A stretch of DNA of 6,573 nt from an uncultured Lachnospiraceae bacterium (GTDB taxonomy: Bacteria > Bacillota > Clostridia > Lachnospirales > Lachnospiraceae), in contig CADBUD010000002.1 of the NCBI GenBank assembly GCA_902797785.1, forward strand, positions 1-6,573, given 5' to 3'. Of the stretch, positions 1 to 4,800 are shown piece after piece. Made by a program: the position numbers and the translations under genes. The stretch's first letter is position 1. Each line of letters opens with the position of its first letter. The notes under the pieces are model-generated. The model was not told where the DNA came from. It worked only from the letters and a program-made list of their open reading frames with translations, and made no database searches.

Positions 1-61
1 CCGGGGTAGCAGTGCGCCAAATACGACCAAAGGGAGTATTTGTGTGCATTTTGTTGCTATG

Positions 62-91
62 AACAGCAGAGCTGTGAATAGTAACAGCAGA
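62..91. repeat. Short direct repeat and small hairpin in the leader of the GH13 gene
   Basis: AACAGCAGA occurs at 62-70 and again at 83-91, 21 bp apart start to start, about two helical turns. The first copy also overlaps a small inverted repeat, ACAGC (63-67) and GCTGT (71-75) around a 3-nt loop. Both lie just upstream of the ribosome binding site of the GH13 gene. They could be a regulator site or chance in a short A/G-rich leader; nothing else supports a function. Confidence 0.3.
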
Positions 92-98
92 AGATAAC

Positions 99-104
99 AG
101 GAGG
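99..104 (+). promoter_or_regulatory. Ribosome binding site of the GH13 gene
   Basis: A perfect AGGAGG lies 8 nt before the ATG at 113. It fixes the start codon and predicts strong translation. No convincing promoter is visible in bases 1-98, so the gene may be transcribed from further upstream, perhaps within an operon that begins outside the window. Confidence 0.9.
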
Positions 105-112
105 ATTTTACT

Positions 113-1423
113 ATGTGGGCATACGAAAGTGTTTTTTACCAAATCTATCCGCTGGGATTTTGCGGGGCACCATACGAAAATGACGGAGTGCAGACTTCGA
201 GAATCTTAAAAGTACTCGACTGGATTCCGCACATCCAGAAATTAGGCGCGAATGCCATTTATTTTTCTCCGGTATTTGAATCCGATACCCATGGATATAA
301 TACGAGGGATTACACAAAGATCGATTGCAGGTTAGGAACCAATGCGGACTTTAAACAGGTATGTGATGCGCTTCACAAGGCTGGAATCAAAGTCGTGCTG
401 GATGGCGTTTTTAATCATGTGGGCAGAGGCTTCTGGGCATTTATGGATGTTCTTTCTCATCGTGAAGCTTCCCGGTATCGTGACTGGTTTCATATCAGCT
501 TCGAAGGAAACTCTCACTATAATGATGGACTTTGGTATGAGGGCTGGGAAGGCAACTTCGATCTGGTAAAGCTAAATCTTCGGAATGAAGAGGTCGTACA
601 GCATATTTTTTCCGCAGTAAAAGGATGGATTGAAGAATTTGATATAGATGGACTGCGGCTGGATGTGGCGTATTGTCTGGATCACGATTTCCTAAGACGG
701 CTGCGGGAGCATACCGGCGGACTGAAACAGGATTTCTTTTTGGTGGGAGAGACCCTGCATGGAGATTACAATCAATGGATGAATGATTCGATGTGCCATT
801 CTGTGACGAACTATGAGTGTTACAAGGGACTGTATTCCAGCTGTAACAGTATGAATATGTTCGAGATCTGTCATTCCCTGGCAAGACAGTTCGGACCGGA
901 GCAGTGGACCTTATACAAAGGAAAACATCTGCTTTCTTTCGTGGACAATCATGATGTGAGCAGAATTGCCAGCATCTTAAATAATGAAAAGCATCTGCCG
1001 GTCATTTACGGACTTGTCTTTGGCATGCCGGGAATTCCTTGTGTCTACTATGGAAGCGAATGGGGAGCAAAGGCGAATAAGAGTGAGGGCGACCCGGCAC
1101 TTCGCGCCTGCTTTGAGCAGCCGGTGTTCAATGAACTTTCCGAATTTATCTCAAAGCTGGCAAAGGCGAAAAAGAACAGCAAGGCTCTAAATTATGGAAA
1201 TTTCCGAAATGTGGTCCTTACGAATCATCAGTGTATTTTTGAACGTGCCTGCGACGGGGAACGCGTCCTTGTTGCGGTCAATGCTTCAGATCAGCCATAT
1301 ACGGCGCATTTTGATGCCGGCTGCGGCATGGCGACAGATCTGATCACAGGACTGCCGCATGACTTTGGCGGGGGGAGCGAACTGCCTCCATATTCCGTTG
1401 CTTATTGGCTGATGGAAAAATAA
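113..1423 (+). CDS. GH13 alpha-amylase-family glycosidase, probably intracellular maltodextrin hydrolase
   Basis: A 436-residue enzyme expected to hydrolyse alpha-1,4-glucosidic bonds of maltodextrins or related alpha-glucans by the retaining GH13 mechanism. The conserved GH13 regions are all readable: region I DGVFNHVG (D97, N101, H102), region II GLRLDVAYC (R182 and nucleophile D184), region III GETLHG (acid/base E213) and region IV FVDNHDVSR (H280, transition-state stabiliser D281). The barrel spans about residues 5-350 with a short domain B after region I, followed by a small C-terminal beta domain (about 355-436). The SRYRDWFHI and KLN stretches resemble the cyclomaltodextrinase/neopullulanase branch, but the N-terminal CBM34-like domain of those roughly 580-residue enzymes is absent. 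There is no signal peptide or membrane segment, so it should act in the cytoplasm on imported oligosaccharides. Family assignment is secure; exact substrate and subfamily are not. An AGGAGG at 99-104 supports the start. Confidence 0.95.
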   Translation: MWAYESVFYQIYPLGFCGAPYENDGVQTSRILKVLDWIPHIQKLGANAIYFSPVFESDTHGYNTRDYTKIDCRLGTNADFKQVCDALHKAGIKVVLDGVFNHVGRGFWAFMDVLSHREASRYRDWFHISFEGNSHYNDGLWYEGWEGNFDLVKLNLRNEEVVQHIFSAVKGWIEEFDIDGLRLDVAYCLDHDFLRRLREHTGGLKQDFFLVGETLHGDYNQWMNDSMCHSVTNYECYKGLYSSCNSMNMFEICHSLARQFGPEQWTLYKGKHLLSFVDNHDVSRIASILNNEKHLPVIYGLVFGMPGIPCVYYGSEWGAKANKSEGDPALRACFEQPVFNELSEFISKLAKAKKNSKALNYGNFRNVVLTNHQCIFERACDGERVLVAVNASDQPYTAHFDAGCGMATDLITGLPHDFGGGSELPPYSVAYWLMEK

Positions 1424-1446
1424 TTCCAACAAGGAATCCACAAAAA

Positions 1447-1494
1447 CTAAAGTTTTTCATGAAATCATTTTCAATTCTCTAAAGTTTTTTATGA
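1447..1494. repeat. 16-bp direct repeat, two copies with a 32-bp period
   Basis: The 16-mer CTAAAGTTTTTCATGA at 1447-1462 recurs at 1479-1494 with a single C-to-T change. Each copy is followed by AATCAT (1463-1468 and 1501-1506). The 32-bp period is close to three helical turns, which would put both copies on the same DNA face. The second copy falls in the spacer and -10 region of the candidate promoter. Direct repeats of this kind are typical of AraC/XylS-type or paired-dimer operators; which regulator binds cannot be told from the sequence. Confidence 0.55.
1460..1473. promoter_or_regulatory. Candidate cre box (CcpA catabolite-repression site)
   Basis: TGAAATCATTTTCA matches the Firmicutes cre consensus TGWAANCGNTNWCA at every fixed position except the central G, which is A here. 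The arms TGAAA and TTTCA are a perfect inverted repeat around TCAT. The site overlaps the proposed -35 element of the large GH43 gene, the expected place for repression of a polysaccharide-degrading gene when glucose is plentiful. The missing central CG weakens the call. Confidence 0.4.
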
Positions 1495-1495
1495 T
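1468..1495 (+). promoter_or_regulatory. Candidate sigma-A promoter of the large GH43 gene
   Basis: The -35 candidate is TTTTCA at 1468-1473 (4 of 6 to TTGACA). The -10 candidate is TATGAT at 1490-1495 (5 of 6 to TATAAT), with a 16-bp spacer. Transcription would start near 1502 and give a leader of about 130 nt containing the hairpin at 1542-1606. A second possible -10, TAAAAT at 1506-1511, has no good -35 partner. The lack of a convincing terminator after the GH13 gene means some read-through is also possible. Confidence 0.45.
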
Positions 1496-1510
1496 GAAAA
1501 AATCATAAAA
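1487..1510. promoter_or_regulatory. AT-rich dyad overlapping the -10, possible operator
   Basis: TTTTATGAT (1487-1495) and ATCATAAAA (1502-1510) form a perfect 9-bp inverted repeat around GAAAAA. The left arm covers the candidate -10 and the right arm the expected transcription start, the position of a repressor site that would block initiation. As RNA it would be a weak A/U hairpin with no following U run, so a DNA-binding role is likelier than termination. Confidence 0.4.
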
Positions 1511-1541
1511 TTATGCGAGAATATCTCCAGAACAACAAAGA

Positions 1542-1606
1542 GACAGAAAAAACAGTCACAAAGCTGGTTACCCCCTCCTTTTTCCCAGTACGTGACTGTT
1601 TCTGTC
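1542..1606 (+). promoter_or_regulatory. Leader hairpin with an anti-Shine-Dalgarno loop before the GH43 gene
   Basis: The left arm 1542-1559 pairs with 1592-1606. GACAG pairs with CTGTC, three of the six A pair with TTT (leaving a 3-nt bulge), and CAGTCAC pairs with GTGACTG, giving 15 bp in all. Inside the loop, CTGG (1564-1567) can pair with CCAG (1585-1588; an alternative register uses 1586), leaving an apical pyrimidine loop. That loop contains CTCCTTT (1575-1581), the exact complement of AAAGGAG (1614-1620) in the ribosome binding site just downstream. The right arm can instead fold on itself: GTGAC (1592-1596) with GTCAC (1604-1608). No U tract follows, so it is not an intrinsic terminator. 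Translational control is inference. Confidence 0.5.
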
Positions 1607-1612
1607 ACATAA

Positions 1613-1620
1613 GAAAGGAG
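1613..1620 (+). promoter_or_regulatory. Ribosome binding site of the large GH43 gene
   Basis: GAAAGGAG ends 10 nt before the ATG at 1631 and decides the start. The in-frame ATG at 1700 (M24), which would give a more usual signal-peptide length, has no comparable purine-rich site before it. This site is complementary to the loop of the hairpin just upstream. Confidence 0.85.
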
Positions 1621-1630
1621 AAAAGATTTT

Positions 1631-1807
1631 ATGGGAAAATCAGATACGAAAAACAGTAGAGAACAGATTCTTTCTTCACAGTTTCCGAAAAAATCAAATA
1701 TGACCTGGAAGAGAAGAGGGAAAAAATTCTGTGCAATGGCATTAGCCTTAACGATGACGGCAACTTCACCGGTGATGCTGCCTCAGCTTTCAATTCAAGC
1801 AGACGCT
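1631..1807 (+). other. Domain: long signal peptide (residues 1-59)
   Basis: A polar N-region of about 30 residues ends in the basic patch KRRGKK (27-32). A hydrophobic segment follows (about 33-52, containing AMALAL), then a probable signal peptidase I site with ADA (57-59) just before a serine run. It directs Sec export. The N-region is longer than usual but is seen in large Gram-positive surface proteins. Confidence 0.8.
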
Positions 1808-4800
1808 TCGTCATCTTCTATGAAAACAGCCACCACCTTTAACAATCCAATGATCTACTCCGATGTACCGGATATTGATATTATTCGAGTAGATGATGCA
1901 TATTATATGGTCAGCACGACGATGCATTTATCGCCGGGATGTCCGGTCATGAAATCGACGGATCTGGTCAACTGGGAAATCGTAAACTACGTATATGATG
2001 TTCTGGATACAGGGGATGAGATGAGCCTTAGAAACGGAAAGAGCATGTACGGAAACGGACAGTGGGCATCGAGCATTCAGTATCATAACGGAACCTACTA
2101 TGTAGCGTTCAACTCCAATACCACTAAAACAGCATATGTTTATTCCACAGATGATATCGAACATGGAAGCTGGAAGAAAACAGATTTAAAGGGCTTCTTC
2201 CATGATATGGCACTGTTTTTCGATGATGATAATAATAAAGTTTATGTCGTATATGGCAGTGTGGGAGACGGAATCCGATATGTAGAGCTTAACTCAGATG
2301 TATCCGGCGTAAAGCAGGGCGGAGCGAGCGGAGTCCTGTTCAAAGGAAATATCAAGGACGGACAGGACATGTTCCCGAACGGCTATATCTTAGGCGGAGA
2401 AGGAACCCATGTCATGAAAAAGGGAGACTACTATTACGTCTTCAATATCTGCTGGCCGAATGGAAATCCTCGTACAGAGGTCTGCCACAGAAGCAAGACC
2501 TTCCCATCTACAGAGTGGGAAGCAACAACGATCTTGAATGCGAACTTCAGCAATAATGGAACGACTTCCGGCGTGGCACAGGGAGGCCTTATTGATACCA
2601 AGGATGGTAAGTGGTACGGATTTATGTTCCAGGATCATGGCGCAGTAGGACGTACTCCGGTTCTGACCGAGTGTACCTGGAAGGATAACTGGCCGATGCT
2701 TGGTAAAAATGGAGATGCCAAGACCGTTTCTCAGGAAATGACGATTCCGGTTGCCGGAAGTGAAGAAAAAACCATCGTAAAATCGGATGAATTTTATAAT
2801 GATGCAGAGCACAGAGTATTTTCACAGGAAAGAGCAGATTATGAGTCAAGCGTAGGCATACTTTCCGCAGAAGAGGCAGTTCTTTCTGATGGTGAAAAGC
2901 CACGTTTAGAACTGGCAGAAAACGGCGACTGTGAAAACGGTACAAATGGATGGAAGGCGAATGAAACAGCGACGATTGAATCTGTGGCAGAGGATCCGCA
3001 TGGTGGAAATGCATGTATCGTTGCAAAGGGACGAGGATCTACAGGAGCCGGTCCTGCGATGAATCTTGATGGCAAGCTGGAAGCCGGAAAGACGTATAAA
3101 TTTTCTGCATGGTTAAAATACAACAATGAGGATGGACCGGCAGAAAAATCATTTAATGCTACACTTTCGCTTGGTACCAGCTGGAGACAGCGTCATGTTG
3201 TAGGAAGCGTAAAAGCAAAGAAAGGCGAATGGACGAAGCTTGAATGTGAGTGGACGATACCGGAGACTTATGAAGTCTCAGATTTTGTAAATGCCGGTGA
3301 TTATACAGGACAGCCTGTGAATACAGCAGCTGCATCATTGTTCTTTGAGACTCCATATGCAAATAATCCGACAGATGCAAATGATAAGATGGATATTTAT
3401 ATAGATGATCTTTCTGTTTCCACAGAAATGGATGATATGGTTGTAAATGGAAATGTTGAGAATGGAACAGATGGTTGGATTCTGAATGAAGCAGGAAAAG
3501 ATTCAACTGGGAATGAAGGTGTGCTGGAGGTCGTTGAAGGCGGACATGAAAGCGATCATTGTATTGTTGCAAGAAATCGTAAAGGTACAGGTACAGGCCC
3601 TGCACAGGATCTTAGCAATAAGCTTACACCTGGAAATACCTATACACTGACCGCTTGGGTCAAGTATGAAGATGGACCAGAGGAAAAGCAGATCAACTGT
3701 ACGATTCAGAACAGCCCGAATGAAGGACAGTATTGGGAATATCGTAAAGTTTTTTGTCATGTAAAAGCAAAGAAGGGCGAATGGACAAAGATGACAGCGA
3801 CCTATACAATGCCTGACGATGCAATCACAAATGCAAACTATCTGTTCTTTGAAACTCCTTATGTGGAGAATCAGACAAAAGAAAACGATTTGATGGATCT
3901 TTATGTGGATGATGTATCTTTCATTGAGCAGAAAGCAGATGAAAAACAGGTAGAGCAGCCGGGAGAAAATGATTACAATGGTTCCAATCTTGATCTTGTA
4001 TGGCAGTGGAACCACAATCCTGACAACACAAAATGGTCTCTGACAGATAGAGAAGGATATCTTCGTTTGACGACAGGGGCTAAGTCTACGGGTATTCTGG
4101 ATGCCAGAAATACGCTGACACAGAGAACGTATGGTCCTACATGTTCCGGTAAAATCAAGATGGATATCTCAAACATGAAATCCGGAGATGTGGCAGGTCT
4201 TGCATCTTTCTGCTACAACTACGGCTATGTCGCAGTAAAGAAAGAGGGAAATGCAACTAAGGTTGTAATGGTAAATGCAGCAAATAACAATTCTGCTAAA
4301 AAGGACGAACCAAAAGAAATAGAAGTAAAAGATTTCAGCGGAAATGAGATTTATCTTAAAGTAGATTTCAATTTTGCCGGTGGAGACAAGGCTAAATTCT
4401 ATTACAGCGCAGATGGAAAGACATGGACACAGATCGGTAATGAGCTTGCTATGAGCTATGAGCTGGTACACTTTATGGGTTCACGTTTCGCAATCTTCAA
4501 CTATGCAACAAAGTCTACAGGCGGTTTCGTGGACGTAGACTATTTCCGTGTAACGGATGATATCACTGGTACAGAGAGTCCTGAGCAGACCAAGGCTGCA
4601 AGCATTAAAGCAGATGCCAGTGTTGCAGGTGTCATTAACACGGAAACAGAGCTCAAGATCAGCCTTGACAATCTTGAGAGCGGATCTCATAAGAGTCTGA
4701 AAGCTTCTGTCGATATTCCGAAGCTTATGAGTGTAGATGATGTAGTATTCAATACAAGTGCAATCAAAGGAACACCTTCTTATACATTCAAAAATAATCG

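Noticed and set aside
1..62. Tail of an upstream gene ending at TGA 60-62, or another frame ending at TAA 95-97
   Set aside because: Both frames are open from the window edge, but the 19-31 residues show no recognisable family ending, so neither can be supported.
1423..1457. Intrinsic terminator after the GH13 gene
   Set aside because: ATTCC/GGAAT (1423-1437) and AAAAACT/AGTTTTT (1442-1457) form only short or A/U-rich stems. The first has no U tract, and the second would need a 2-4 nt loop and is weak.
1542..1606. Leader hairpin as a rho-independent terminator
   Set aside because: The stem is followed by ACATAAGAAAGGAG, not a U run, and lies directly before the next ribosome binding site.
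1700..1702. ATG at codon 24 as the real start of the GH43 protein
   Set aside because: It would give a more standard signal peptide but has no ribosome binding site before it, while the ATG at 1631 follows GAAAGGAG at ideal spacing.
2932..2945. cre-like sequence TGAAAACGGTACAA inside the GH43 gene
   Set aside because: It misses two conserved positions and lies 1.3 kb inside the coding region, where a chance match is likely.
2390..4015. Minus-strand open frames of 130-170 codons (2390-2812, 2622-3026, 3503-4015)
   Set aside because: They lie wholly opposite the well-conserved plus-strand enzyme, have no ribosome binding sites or recognisable domains, and have the odd His/Ser/Leu-rich composition of antisense shadows.
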